From the NCBI GenBank assembly GCA_947034895.1, contig OX344763.1, forward strand, positions 18,383,001 to 18,447,000: 64,000 nt of DNA, in the 5' to 3' direction. A model generated the notes under the pieces. That model searched no databases and was not told where the DNA came from. It saw only the letters and a program-made list of their open reading frames with translations. The stretch comes from Rhytidiadelphus loreus. Lineage: Eukaryota > Streptophyta > Bryopsida > Hypnales > Hylocomiaceae. Positions 11,040-21,430 of this stretch are shown here, in pieces. Made by a program: the position numbers and the translations under genes. The first letter of the stretch is position 1. The number at the start of each line of letters is the position of its first letter.

Positions 11040-12515
11040 TATAATTATGACTTGAAATTTCAAATTTGTCACCTTGTTGTTAAAAAAAATCCTTGCATGT
11101 AGTATTATAACTACAAAAAGTGAGATAGAAATGTGATAATACCAATTTGACAAATGCAAAAAGGATTCTAAACGACCTCCTTCTCTCATGTATTTTGTAA
11201 ATGTTGTTCTTACCTACAACATCATGTTTTGCAATATTAAAAAATGGTATATAACCATGTACATTTTAGAGACCTTGCCTAAAACACAAGAAAAGAGCCT
11301 AACATGAAGTGAAATATAGATTTGGAGCATTTAAGGCACAAATTATGGCTTGAAACAAATCTAAACAGAAAATCTCCATTTCTACAAGTTTTTCTTTTCT
11401 CTCATCTCAACATGAACTAATTCAAAGTATTGCACAAATATCATGAAGCACTTAATGACTAAGCTAATCCCATTGTTGAAGAAGAGACCCAATTTTCTTT
11501 TACAACATACTTGAATGCACTTCATCTACTTACAAAGTTCCATAAAAACTCCAATAGTATGTTCATTATGTTCATTATCCAACTGGTGGAGGATGATTCA
11601 CTTCGGGGGTCACTTACAATACATTGGATAAAAGGGATAAAATCCAAAACTTAGAATACTAAAGATGTAAACCATAAGGTGACAAATAGAAACTAAAATT
11701 TGAAAAAATTTAGAAGCAAAACTTTGAGATAAGTATTTATTTACTTAATTGTATACCAAATGCAAGTAGTGTAAGCATGTAAGAAGCAAAATAATTATGT
11801 TCCTCTAAAACTTTATCATTTTGTTACTATATGATGAAATTGATTTTTTTAAGCCAAAGTCATAACTTTGTTTACCAATGAGGTAGGGATCCCTTTTGCA
11901 TCCTTGAAAAGGGGACCCCCTTCAATGAACAAAATTATCTTATATGGCTCCTCAGCCAATCCCAATCCTTAAATGAACTAAGAAGTCCCTCCTAGATATC
12001 AAGCAAAGCATGACTTAATCTTTGAGTGCCCCAACACTTCAAATCTAGCCTTCCATAACTAAAGGTTGCCTTGTTTGACTATTATAATCTTTTCAAAGGT
12101 ATAATCAAAACATTTGTCCATTTCCCCACAGCTCCAAGCCTGTCTCCACCGATTTCTACAGTTAGTTTTTATGAATCTTGTTTTGGGTGACAATTTGATT
12201 GGAATGAGTTCAAAAGGGTCTGAATTTTGGTAAACATACACTGAGCACTCAAGGGTTAATACCTTGCCAACAACAAGTGAGCATGGTTTGGTTACACAAT
12301 TATATGTTGTATACATAGCACTCCCACAATGCTCCAAATGTAAACAAACTCCAAAGCAAAAAACAAGTGATTGATTAACTTACTGGAGTCACTTGAGAGA
12401 CACAGGGTGCAAAATTTTGATAGTGCATCAATTATAAAATGCAGAACTCATCTCCAACTTGGGTCCCCAGATGCTGAAAATGGAGAAGTGAACAGCTCTC
12501 TAGTAAAGACCTAAG
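11040..12515. repeat. Dispersed repeat, related to 15.35-16.06 kb and 40.37-41.33 kb
   Basis: Long collinear similarity with 40374-41330 runs through shared phrases such as GTGAGATAGAAATGTGAT, CTCATGTATTTTG, TTACTGGAGTCACTTGAGAG and CTTGGGTCCCCA, ending in GTGAACAGCTCTC at about 12500. It is non-coding and of unknown class. The copy at 12.46 kb lacks the MITEs that interrupt the same place at 41.3 kb, so it helps define those insertions. Confidence 0.55.
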
Positions 12516-12946
12516 GTACGTACCCCGTAAAATGTCACTCTTTGTTATTGTGCATGGTTACTATTATTAGATTGGTCAAATTTTCATATTTTTCTTGATG
12601 GCAAGTGAAAGGAGGTTCCAATGCATAAAAGAACACAATATTTGGATATCATATGCAAAAGTTAGGAAGGATCAAAGTTTTCTTGATAGATGTTCTAAAA
12701 ACCATTTCTTCAACTTATGTACAATACATATTGATTTTGCATATGTACACAAAGTGATGATGGCAGTTTTAGACAGGATGCAATTTTGGGTGCATCTACC
12801 TTATATCCAGAAAGTCATCTCACATTTGGGTCTAAAAATTGAAGATTGCTAAGTGCCCTGCACACGCAACAAACACAAAAAGTTATGTATCATGATTATA
12901 TGCTCTTTCATTCACTGGACACTTAGTGTTTGCAACAATGTAACTA

Positions 12947-13375
12947 TCTTCTCAAAAGATGGCACCCACTCCCAGCCATTAATTAACCTGGACCCCTCAA
13001 TTGGAAAAAAATAATAACCCTCGATTTAAAAAAAAAATTGAATCCCCCTCCTAGCCGTTGATCTCCCAAAATACGGATATATAGATACAGATATGTAGAT
13101 ATATGGATATAAATACTTGAATACGTGGATATCGTACATGTATACGTATATTATATATAAATATACGTACAAGTGTACATATATAGATACGTACATGGAT
13201 ACATATACATATGATATGGATTTGTTCCATATCAATTGTCACCCCACCCTCTCCTGAAATTTATAAAGTGGTGGAGGGGTTTGAAAACATAAAAATTTAA
13301 ATAAAAAAATAAAAAATATATCCCGTGGTATATAAAAAAACTAAAAAAAGGATTATAAAACTTTTGAGAAGATAG
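12947..13375. mobile_element. Short inverted-repeat element
   Basis: CTATCTTCTCAAAAG at 12947-12961 is repeated in inverse at 13361-13375 and again directly at 13391-13405, followed each time by GATGGCAC. The interior is AT-rich and contains a microsatellite. The size and ends suggest a non-autonomous DNA element, but no target duplication was identified. Confidence 0.4.
13068..13222. repeat. Degenerate GATA/TACA-type microsatellite
   Basis: About 150 bases consist of variations of GATATA, GATACA and TACATA (for example ATATAGATACAGATATGTAG). The chance frames across it on the minus strand are Tyr/Ile/Val-rich and are not genes. Confidence 0.7.
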
Positions 13376-13543
13376 TGTGCTCCAATGACACTATCTTCTC
13401 AAAAGATGGCACACATAACAACCAACGTAAAATGCGGCTCAAATACATGAACCCCCTCACTCTAGTGTCTTGTAGGAATGAAAACAACATTAAATAAGTA
13501 AAAATCCAACCATACTTGGAATTTTTTAATATCACTCTCAATT

Positions 13544-14432
13544 TTAACCCCTAAATGTTCCGAAGCCATTTTCATTAAAAAAAACACTCAAAATTGCCAT
13601 TTTCAATGTGAACAACATCAAAAATCTAAACATTTGTTTATTTTGCATATTTCATTGTAATATTGTGCATAAGAAATGTATGAAATTATGTGGAAAAAAT
13701 TGGGGAAAAAATTTAGAAACTTTGAGTGTATTGATCACAAGATATAAGTGTTTAAATGGAAGAAAAGGAATTTTTTTGCTCCTAGCCTCAACAAATTAGA
13801 AGACTTTGAATCCTTGTAACTTAAAAAAAAATTTACTCCAAATCATAATTTTTAATCTCTTTATATTGAAAAATTGAATTGAAAATTTGAGATTTTTTTT
13901 TTTTTGAATTTGATTTTCATTCTTAAAAAGGTTATTCCTACTTCTTGTCTCAAATTCTTCAAGGCAAAAGAATACCAATTATATATAATGTAGTGCCTTC
14001 ATTACACTATGACCGTCACATTATAGTTGATATTAGTTCCAAACTAATTCCTATTGGATTGGTTTTGGTGAATATTGGAAGACTATATTATTCTTACAAT
14101 TGTACTTATAGATGGTCAATGAATGACATCAACATAGCGCGAGATCTATTCAAGGATTGGAGAAAAATTTGCATGGAGAATGGAGGACAAAGACAATTGG
14201 TATTGGAGCATGTAGTAGACACTAGACATTTGATGGACAATATATTACGACATGGTCCACAAGATGTTTATTAGTGCTACAAGTTTAAACGGGAGGTTAG
14301 TGCTTATATGCAAACAAGTAGAAATACAAATCATTACTTGTATGATGTAAGTTTTGCATTATATTACACTTGAATTTTGTTCACCAATTCGACTTCTCAA
14401 TTTTGTTCACCAATACGACGTTTAGGGGTTAA
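13544..14432. mobile_element. TTAA-flanked element of about 0.9 kb (piggyBac-like ends) with an internal open frame
   Basis: The left end is TTAA followed by CCCCTAAATGTTC. The right end is the near inverse, GACGTTTAGGGG followed by TTAA. The 889-base size resembles the 934-base element at 36170-37103, and the left interior (GCCATTTT, then AAACACTCAAAATTGCCATTT) is similar to it. The 109-codon frame at 13945-14274 lies inside. Classification rests only on ends and target site. Confidence 0.5.
13945..14274 (+). CDS. Unidentified 109-codon open frame inside the TTAA element
   Basis: The frame starts MSQILQGKRIPIIYNVVPSL and ends NILRHGPQDVY with a TAG stop. Its second half is charged and helical-looking (NDINIARDLFKDWRKICMEN). 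Composition is more protein-like than neighbouring chance frames. I recognise no transposase or host domain, and no copy is apparent elsewhere in the window. It may be a captured or decayed gene fragment carried by the element, or chance. Confidence 0.25.
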   Translation: MSQILQGKRIPIIYNVVPSLHYDRHIIVDISSKLIPIGLVLVNIGRLYYSYNCTYRWSMNDINIARDLFKDWRKICMENGGQRQLVLEHVVDTRHLMDNILRHGPQDVY

Positions 14433-15344
14433 TAACTTTTGCATACAATATCCAAATGTGGCGTTCTTTAGTGCGTTTGAACCTCTTTTCACTTGCCAAC
14501 ATGAATATGTGAAAATTTGACCAGTTTCATAATAGCAACTAGGCTCAGTAGTAAAAAGTGACAGTTTGGGTGTAGCCACCTTAAGTTTAACAGTTATTGA
14601 TCCATACTAGGAGTTAATTTTTGGTATAAACAATGATATCATGTTTTGCCTTTTTTACAGATTCGATGTTTAGGCAAAAATTTATGTAAGGTAGTGTGCT
14701 CATAAACCGTCACTTTAAGGGCTGATTTGCCTTTTTCACAGGTTTCCAAGGACAAAATGATTTTTAGCTCATTTTTCAGAGAAAGAAAAATAGATGTGAA
14801 ACCCAACACAAGTAGTTTCATATTTTTCCAAACATTTTTGAATTACTTATAAATTTTCAAAGATTTGGGTCATAGGCACCTATTTGTGACTATATGTGTC
14901 CCAAAATCCGTCCCCTTGTGATTTATAAAGAAATGTGCATAAATCACAGCCAATGATTGGATCTTACAATAAAAAAAACAATTCTTTTTGAATTCATTAA
15001 CAGAGCAAAGAGGTCCATTCAAGGTTCACCTTGCATCCATTCTACAGCTACCTACAGGATGATCTAAAGAAGAGGGGTGGATTTTGAACCACCTACTTTA
15101 GTAGTACAAGTGTAATAACTTATCAGCTTGGATTGATGCTGATTTATAGAGGTGTTGAGTGCATTCTTTGAAACATATTTATCCTAAGTAAAGGTCAGAT
15201 TTTGCAGAAATTAAGTCATTTTTGAAAAAATGTGACATGTGTCATCTTGTGAATGGTTTGAGGTGATGTGTCCCCCCCTACGAATCTGATGTAGAAACTC
15301 CATTTTGGCACTTAGGTGCTAAATCAGCCCTTCACGTACGGTAC
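14433..15344. other. Gene-free AT-rich stretch
   Basis: Only short frames occur. No inverted repeat, RNA gene or recognisable protein fragment is seen. Confidence 0.4.
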
Positions 15345-16409
15345 TGGAAAAATCATGTAAATTGACATTTTACTTATTAGTTGATTCGTCCAAAGACATA
15401 TGGAAAGATGCTAGAGTACATCAATGGGGTCATTTAACTTACTTGTTACTTGAGACAAATATAGACATAAAATTTCCATTTCTACAACTATTTCTCTTCT
15501 TTGATCTCAACATTAATTAATTCAAAGTATTGTACAAATATCACGAGACACTAAATGACCAAGCTACTCCCACTACTAAAGAAGAAATCTAGTTTCTTTT
15601 TTTAGCATACTTGAATGTACTTCATCTATTCATAAAGCTCCAATAGTATGCTCTTGAAATTTTTTCATTACCCAACCAGTGAAGAATGGCTCACGTCGGT
15701 GTTCAATTACAATACATTGAGTAAAAAGGATCAAAACTTGGAATCTAAAAGATGTAAACCATGAGGGGACAAATGGCAAAGTAAAAGTTGAGAAACTTTA
15801 GAGGCAAAACTGTGAGATAACTGCAATTTTTTGCTTGACTATATAGGCAAATTTAAGCACATCAATTACGGCTCCTAAAGTGAACTAACTCCAAAGCAAA
15901 AGACCTGCGATTGATTAAGTTACTGGAGTCACTTGAGAGAGAAGGGCACCAACTACAGTATCTAATAGTCTATCAATTATCAATACAGAGCTGAGGTGAA
16001 CAGCTCTCCTCTATTATAAGTCTTTTGGTGGAGTTTGGTTTTTATTTATCAGAGAATAAACCTTAAAAGAATATGAAAATGAAAAACTCACACTGCAGCT
16101 AATAATGCTTCCCTCGCTGGACAGTTGGTGTACCCTTTTATTGCAACTAAGGTAGTCTGTCTTTCAAGCGACCATTGAAGAGCTGATTGCCTTTTCAGGG
16201 AAGCTAAACTCCTTGAAACAATTTTTAGTAAATTTTCATAGGAAGAAAAAAAGAATTGACATTTAACCCAAGTCGTTTCATATTTTTTGCACCTTTGAGG
16301 AATTAGTTACAAATTTTTGAAGTTGAAATGCAGTGGTCACTAAAAGTGAGTAGTGCTAGTACATTGAAGAAAGCAAAGGGTACCTCTGTATCATGATCGC
16401 TTTTAACCC

Positions 16410-16488
16410 TTAACCCCTAAATGCCCAAGGCCTCTTGTGAGCTTCTTGCAAATAGTAGATTTTGGTGCCTCGGGCATTTAGGGGTTAA
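16410..16488. mobile_element. 79-base TTAA-flanked hairpin element
   Basis: TTAA then CCCCTAAATGCCC at left; GGGCATTTAGGGG then TTAA at right, a perfect inverse. It sits in the second TTAA of the host MITE (TTAACCC-TTAA). The same arrangement recurs at 42860-42938. Confidence 0.75.
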
Positions 16489-16690
16489 TTGTCAAGGAGG
16501 ACGTTTGGCGTTCGATGGATGACACGAAATCCTTGCAGTAGGGCAGAAGTGCAACTATACATCTTCGGAATTTTGTTGTAAAACAGAGAGGTCTTCTACA
16601 ATAGTTTGACTTCCAATGAGTGCTTTTACCTTGTTTCTTAAGCCAATGATTCACACGGTAATGGAAAGGGATGATTTCCAAGGTCACCCC

Positions 16691-17703
16691 ATAGGACCAG
16701 TTTACATGCTCACCCGGTGGGCAAGCTTTTTGCTAATTTAACTGGTGAGCACCGCGGACGCCATTCCGTGGCGTTTTGATGACAATACTGTTCAAAAGAA
16801 AAAGAAAGAGTCCGAAAGCATTTTTTCATCCAAAAAGTTTTATGTTGACCTTTCATGTTGGGTGATGAAGAGTATCCAATTGAGTTTGGAGTCTTGCTAG
16901 TGTTTGTCTTCACGTAAATAAGAAGTTATTAAAAAAGACAGATCACAATATATGCTATTTTAGAGTATTTTGGGAAGTTGTTGCTCCTTGCTCTAAATCT
17001 GAAATTTCTCCACAAAAATGATGTTTTTTAAGTTTGAACCCAACTAACAAAATGAAGGTCATCTACTCTAGTTTCCACTCCAATTTGAATTTTGAAAAAA
17101 ATTCCAATATTGAATATTTTATTGCAATTTGAACTTTGGATGTATTTTCAATGTCTATTATTTTCTAATTATAGAATGACACAGAAATTGAGTTTACACT
17201 ATGATGTTTGTCACTATAATATACACGCATGATGAAATTTAAAAAAAATTTGAAGTATTTTTCTATTTGATATGATTTTCCTTCACTTTTTCTTCAAAAA
17301 TTCTCAAAAAAATCAATTTTCCTCAAAAAAATCTATGAAGTAAAGAAGACATGTATCTCCATCCTTGAAAAATAAATTAAAATTTTTCCATTCACATCTA
17401 GTTTCCAAATGGCAGCAAACTGAGCGACAGGTAGTGAGGCTTGAAATCAGTGGTCATGGGTCCATCATTTAGGGGTTAAGCAAGAAGACAAAAGCAGCTC
17501 CACGGATGGTCTTGTCAGGGTGGGCAAGCAGGAAAGGAGGAGTTGAAGTTTTACCAATACCGGTGGACAACCTCATTAATATGTGGGAATTTTTTATTGT
17601 CTCCATCCCCACCCACCGGGTCCACATGAAAGAGCAATGTCTTTTTTTCAACGTAACACCCACTGTGAAAGTTCCCTGATGATTGATACATGTAAGGAGG
17701 CCC
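16691..17703. other. Insertion of about 1 kb splitting the MITE (absent from block B)
   Basis: Block B reads straight from GGTCACCCC to TTCGTCC at 43145-43160, so this DNA arrived after the duplication or was lost in B. It contains CATTTAGGGGTTAA at 17467-17480, a right end of the TTAA type. No gene is seen. Confidence 0.5.
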
Positions 17704-17919
17704 TTTGTCCTTTAAGGGTTAAAGCATGGGCGCTTTTAGAGCATACTAACCTTATAGTAAAGCTTTTAACTTGTTGTAAAAACAGCAACAACGCTCAAAA
17801 TCGTTACAGTAAGTAACTTAGTACCCGGTTGCCATCGAGAATTTTACGCGGCATGGCCTGGTCTTCATCGCCGCGCAGACATCGTCGCTGCCCGTCCTTG
17901 TCTGACTCTGGTCCTTCCC

Positions 17920-18145
17920 GGCCAGGGAGAACTGACCCCCTCGCTCGGCCCTGCGGGCAAACCCTGGAATTATTTATTTTCCGCACATTAGATTTTTTGC
18001 AAATTTTTAATTCATTTTTGCGATCAGAGACCCCAAATTAGTTTGGAGAGGTTACAAATATATCCTAGAACGGCCCAAAATAGGGGGCTTTTTTTTTACA
18101 TGCACCCCTGGTAAGGACGAGCGAGGGGGTCAATCCACCCTGATC
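17920..18145. mobile_element. 226-base Mutator-like MITE with paralogous empty site
   Basis: The flanks are GGTCCTTCCC on both sides (17910-17919 and 18146-18155). Block B has one GGTCCTTCCC and no element at 44037-44046. The ends are GGCCAGGGAGAACTGACCCC and an inverse ending in TCAATCCACCCTGATC. Length equals that of the copy at 41338-41563. Confidence 0.85.
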
Positions 18146-18315
18146 GGTCCTTCCCTGCCTTGCCATCACTCCATCTTCCCGCCTTCCCCATCCAGTGCTG
18201 GTTCTTCAATGGCCTTGATTTCCGCTGCGATCCTTGCAGTTGCAATAGTGAGCACCGTATCGATTGAACATCCCAAGACAGCATCAAGACAGTAGATTGC
18301 AAGACAGTGCAAATC

Positions 18316-19493
18316 CACAGGGAGATTATTTCGTTTTACTACCTAGGAAAACAGGGCATTTTACTACCTATTTTCCTATGTACTTAAGACTAAAGTAGTA
18401 AAAGACAGAATGTAGTGAATGCACTACCATCTCTACATTTCGAAAGTAGTAAAATGACAAATGTAGTGAATGGAAAATGTAGTAAATTGGGAACGTAGGA
18501 AATGTAAAATGTAGTGAATTGAGAATGTAGTAAACTGAAACAAGGAAAGCAGAGTGTAGTCTTTCATGGACCAATTATTTATGAGAAATATTAATATCAA
18601 TACACCATTTTGTTCCTTTCGTAACAATACAAAGGATACATTATTGTATGCTGTATAACATTGTAGTATACAATGTACCCCACAGTACAATACTTTGCAC
18701 ATTCCACATGGAGGCAAAAGCTGCGATGCAACTAAGGTAGGAGGCTCGAACTCCGTTTGGGCATTTAGAACCGCCCCTATAAATGTTACTGGAATGGGCT
18801 GGAGGTGGTTCTTGAATTGACCTTCATTGTCATTAAATGAATCAAGAAAAATACTATTTATTATTGCAAGAGCCAATCAGTTTCCTTTCTTTTCCCATTT
18901 CTGTTTAGAAGTCGCAGTGAACACTTTATGAAAGACCTAGGATCACAAATAGGGACCTACAACACATCTCGTTTGAAAATTCATAACTAATTCAAAAATG
19001 ATCCAAAAAATATGAAACAACTTGGGTTAGATGCCAATTCTTCTTCTCTTTCAAGGAAAATTTATTCAAAAATATTTTGAGCAGTTTGACCTGCCCAAAA
19101 TTCAGTTACAGTGCTTAGATGGTCGGTTTATGAACCGACTACCTTATGTGGGAAGCTTGCCTCTTATACTCCACCGGAGTCTCAACAGCGACAATCCTTA
19201 TGGGATAATGTCCTCAACAAAAAACTACATGGTAAAATCACATTTTTTTTCAAATGTGTGTGAGAAAGTAGTAAAACTGGGTTGTTTCCTATGTTATGTA
19301 TTTTACTACAATCATGCATAATAGGAATGTATGCTAGAAAGTAGTAAATTGGGTTGTTTACTATGTAATGTACTAAAATGACTGAAATTCTACATAGCGA
19401 TTCCAAATCTCTACATGCTCACACTTTCGAAAGTGGTGTTTTCCTTGATTTTACTACATTGATAATGTAGGAAACCAGAAAAATCTCCTTGTG
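18316..19493. mobile_element. CACTA-like non-autonomous element of 1178 bases with paralogous empty site
   Basis: It begins CACAGGGAGATT and ends AAATCTCCTTGTG, with ATC duplicated at 18313-18315 and 19494-19496. Block B has the uninterrupted AAATCCCAAG at 45816-45825. Subterminal DNA is full of GTAGTAAA / TTTACTAC motifs in both directions, as in En/Spm-class elements. No transposase is seen. A smaller TA-flanked element is nested inside. Confidence 0.75.
18734..19145. mobile_element. TA-flanked AGGTAG element nested in the CACTA-like element
   Basis: The left end is TA|AGGTAGGAGGCTCGAAC and the right end GAACCGACTACCT|TA. The interior matches the elements at 43253-43952 and 41655-42264 (GGGCATTTAGAACCGC, GAACACTTTATG, GAAAATTCATAA blocks). 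Confidence 0.5.
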
Positions 19494-19708
19494 ATCCCAA
19501 GACAGTGTATTCCACATCCAAGAACGCTACCTGTCAAAATCTAGATACATTTCAATCTGTTGTCTGCTTTACAGTACCCTTGGCGAAGCGAATGACAAGG
19601 CCGGGTATAGCTCGGCATTTTCGTCCGGGCAGTGACGAAGCCACGTTCAGACCGCGTGAAATGCTCGATGGCGGGTACATAACGTGTCGCCTACAGTAAA
19701 GCGCGTCC

Positions 19709-21430
19709 CTCCCCATTGGACCGACCAAGCGTTGGAAGATTCGCTCGTCAGAGGTCCATGAACGTGGCCAAGTGGGCACGACTTTTTGACAAACTCCTGC
19801 CCGGAATTTCGTCTCTCTGGTTCGGGCTTGCCTCGGATTGTCTGATCAGGTGGCCCTGTCGAGTATGTTGTTGCTTCTCCTCATTGCAAAGTTGCAGAGC
19901 CTCTTTGGAAGCATTTTGCGTGCTTGGAGCCCGATTTGGAGGCATGCTCGGAGCTCTGTTAGTGCTCTGGATGATACATTTGAAGCAGTGACTGAAGTGG
20001 TGAAGTCTTGCGTTTTGTGTTGCGGTTCTGTCAGCAGCAGCTTCAGGCGTATTTGAGCTTTATCCCGTGGAAACATATATATTCTGGGTTGATCGTGTTG
20101 CTGTGGTTTTGGTGGAGTTTTGAGCTGGCAGCTCATTCTGGCAAGCGTGCGGATTGTTCCATCAAATCCATCTTCCGACTTCCAAAAGCTTAAGGTACCG
20201 TAGAATGTTTCTTTGCTGTATGTGAGTCTAGATGTGCATACTCTGTCTGATTCTAGCGACTGCTTGTATGTTGTTGGAGGTTTTATGCCTGCTTTCTTGC
20301 ATCTTGAGGTCACTCATCAGTGTGATTATCGAAGTTTTCGTTTACTGGTGGATCCGGGTGGATCATCCGAAGTTTCTAGATGGTTTTGCACTGTACAAGG
20401 TGGGTGATCAGGGAAAGGCATTTGTGCAAATTTTGGCTGTTGGCAACTCTGTCAACCGCATACTTCAGAAAGAACGTTCCTCTGCAGTGCCTTGCATAAC
20501 TGAGCTTGTAACTCAGCTTCTAACTCAGCTTATAACCAAGCTTTTCGGTTGTCTAAAAACAGGAACAACACTAGCAGCCAATTCTGGTTCAGACTTCGAG
20601 CTGATGTACAGGACCTTCTCCATTGGACCGACCAAACCTTGGAATAGTCGCCTGCCTCGGGTCCACGAGGGTTGTCATGTGGGCAAGATTCTGATTCAGC
20701 TTTTTGACAAATTCAAAGGCGGCCTGACTGTCGCTGGTTCGGGCTTGCCTCCTGATCAGGTTGCCCTGTCGAGTACGTTGTTGCTTCTCCTCATTGCAAA
20801 GCTGCAGTGTCTCTTTGGAAGCATTTTGCGTGCTCGGAGCCTTGCCTGGAGCCTTGTTGCGAGCTCTTAGTGCTTTGGATGGTGCATCTGAAGCAGTGAC
20901 TGAAGTGGTGAAGTCTTGCGTTTTGTGTTGCGGTTCTGTCAGCAGCAGCTTCAGGCGTATTTGAGCTTTATCCCGTGGAAATATAAATATTCTGGGTTGA
21001 TCTTGTTGCTGTGGTTTTGGTGGAGTTTTGAGCTCGCAAGCTCGTTTTGGCAAGCGTGCGGATTGTTCCATCAAATCCATCTTTCGACTTCCAAAAGCTT
21101 AAGGTACTTCAGGTAGAATGTTTCTTTGCTGTATGTGAGTCTAGGTGTGCATACTCTGTGTGGTTTGAGGAGGTTGTGATTCTAGCGACTGCTTGTATGT
21201 TGTTGGAGGTTTTATGCCTGCTTTCTTGCATCTTGAGGTCACTCATCAATGTGATTATCGTAGTTTTCATTTACTGGCGTATTCCGGGGGATCATCCGAA
21301 GTTTTCAGATGGTTTTGCACTGCACGAGGTGGGTGATCAGGGAAAGGCATTTGTGCAAAGTTTCCCTGTCGGCAACTCTGTCAACCGCATACTTTAGAAA
21401 GGATGTTCCTTCCTCTGCAGTGCCTTGCAT
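19709..21430. repeat. Two tandem units of about 0.9 kb, GC-richer (block A)
   Basis: Unit 1 starts CATTGGACCGACCAAGCG near 19716 and unit 2 CATTGGACCGACCAAACC near 20618, a period of about 902. Shared landmarks include TTCGGGCTTGCCTC, CCCTGTCGAGTA, GAAGCAGTGACTGAAG, CGGATTGTTCCATC and GGAAAGGCATTTGTGC. Block B has the same pair (46040-47740). It could be a decayed gene, a transcribed leader or an old element. Confidence 0.7.
20232..20870 (+). CDS. Hypothetical 212-codon frame spanning the two tandem units
   Basis: The frame starts MCILCLILATACMLLEVLCL with a strongly hydrophobic first 35 residues (membrane segment or signal-like). It continues through DHPKFLDGFALYKVGDQGKA, GNSVNRILQKE and SGLPPDQVALSSTLLLLLI to a TAG stop. 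The block B counterpart (46554-47168, 204 codons) differs by two deletions that are both multiples of three bases. The next unit preserves part of the frame (DGFAL, VGDQGKAFVQ, GNSVNRIL). I do not recognise a family. In-frame indels favour coding, but shared ancestry alone could also keep the frame open. Confidence 0.3.
   Translation: MCILCLILATACMLLEVLCLLSCILRSLISVIIEVFVYWWIRVDHPKFLDGFALYKVGDQGKAFVQILAVGNSVNRILQKERSSAVPCITELVTQLLTQLITKLFGCLKTGTTLAANSGSDFELMYRTFSIGPTKPWNSRLPRVHEGCHVGKILIQLFDKFKGGLTVAGSGLPPDQVALSSTLLLLLIAKLQCLFGSILRARSLAWSLVASS

Larger units (their letters stand above)
16403..17722. mobile_element. TTAA-type MITE, itself split by two insertions
   Basis: The left end TTAACCC is at 16403 and the right end CTTTAAGGGTTAA at 17710-17722. 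The body matches 33488-33717 up to GGTCACCCC (16690) and resumes at TTTGTCCTTTAAGGG. It is interrupted by the 79-base hairpin (16410-16488) and by about 1 kb at 16691-17703. Confidence 0.65.
16149..17753. mobile_element. TA-flanked element with AGGTAG ends, carrying nested insertions (block A copy)
   Basis: The left end is TA|AGGTAGTCTGTCTTTCAAGCG. The right end reads CGCTTTTAGAGCATACTAACCT|TA, the near inverse. A dinucleotide TA on both sides fits a Tc1/mariner-like non-autonomous element. It is inflated by the TTAA-type MITE at 16403 and by a further insertion. An emptier relative is at 30611-30913. Confidence 0.6.
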
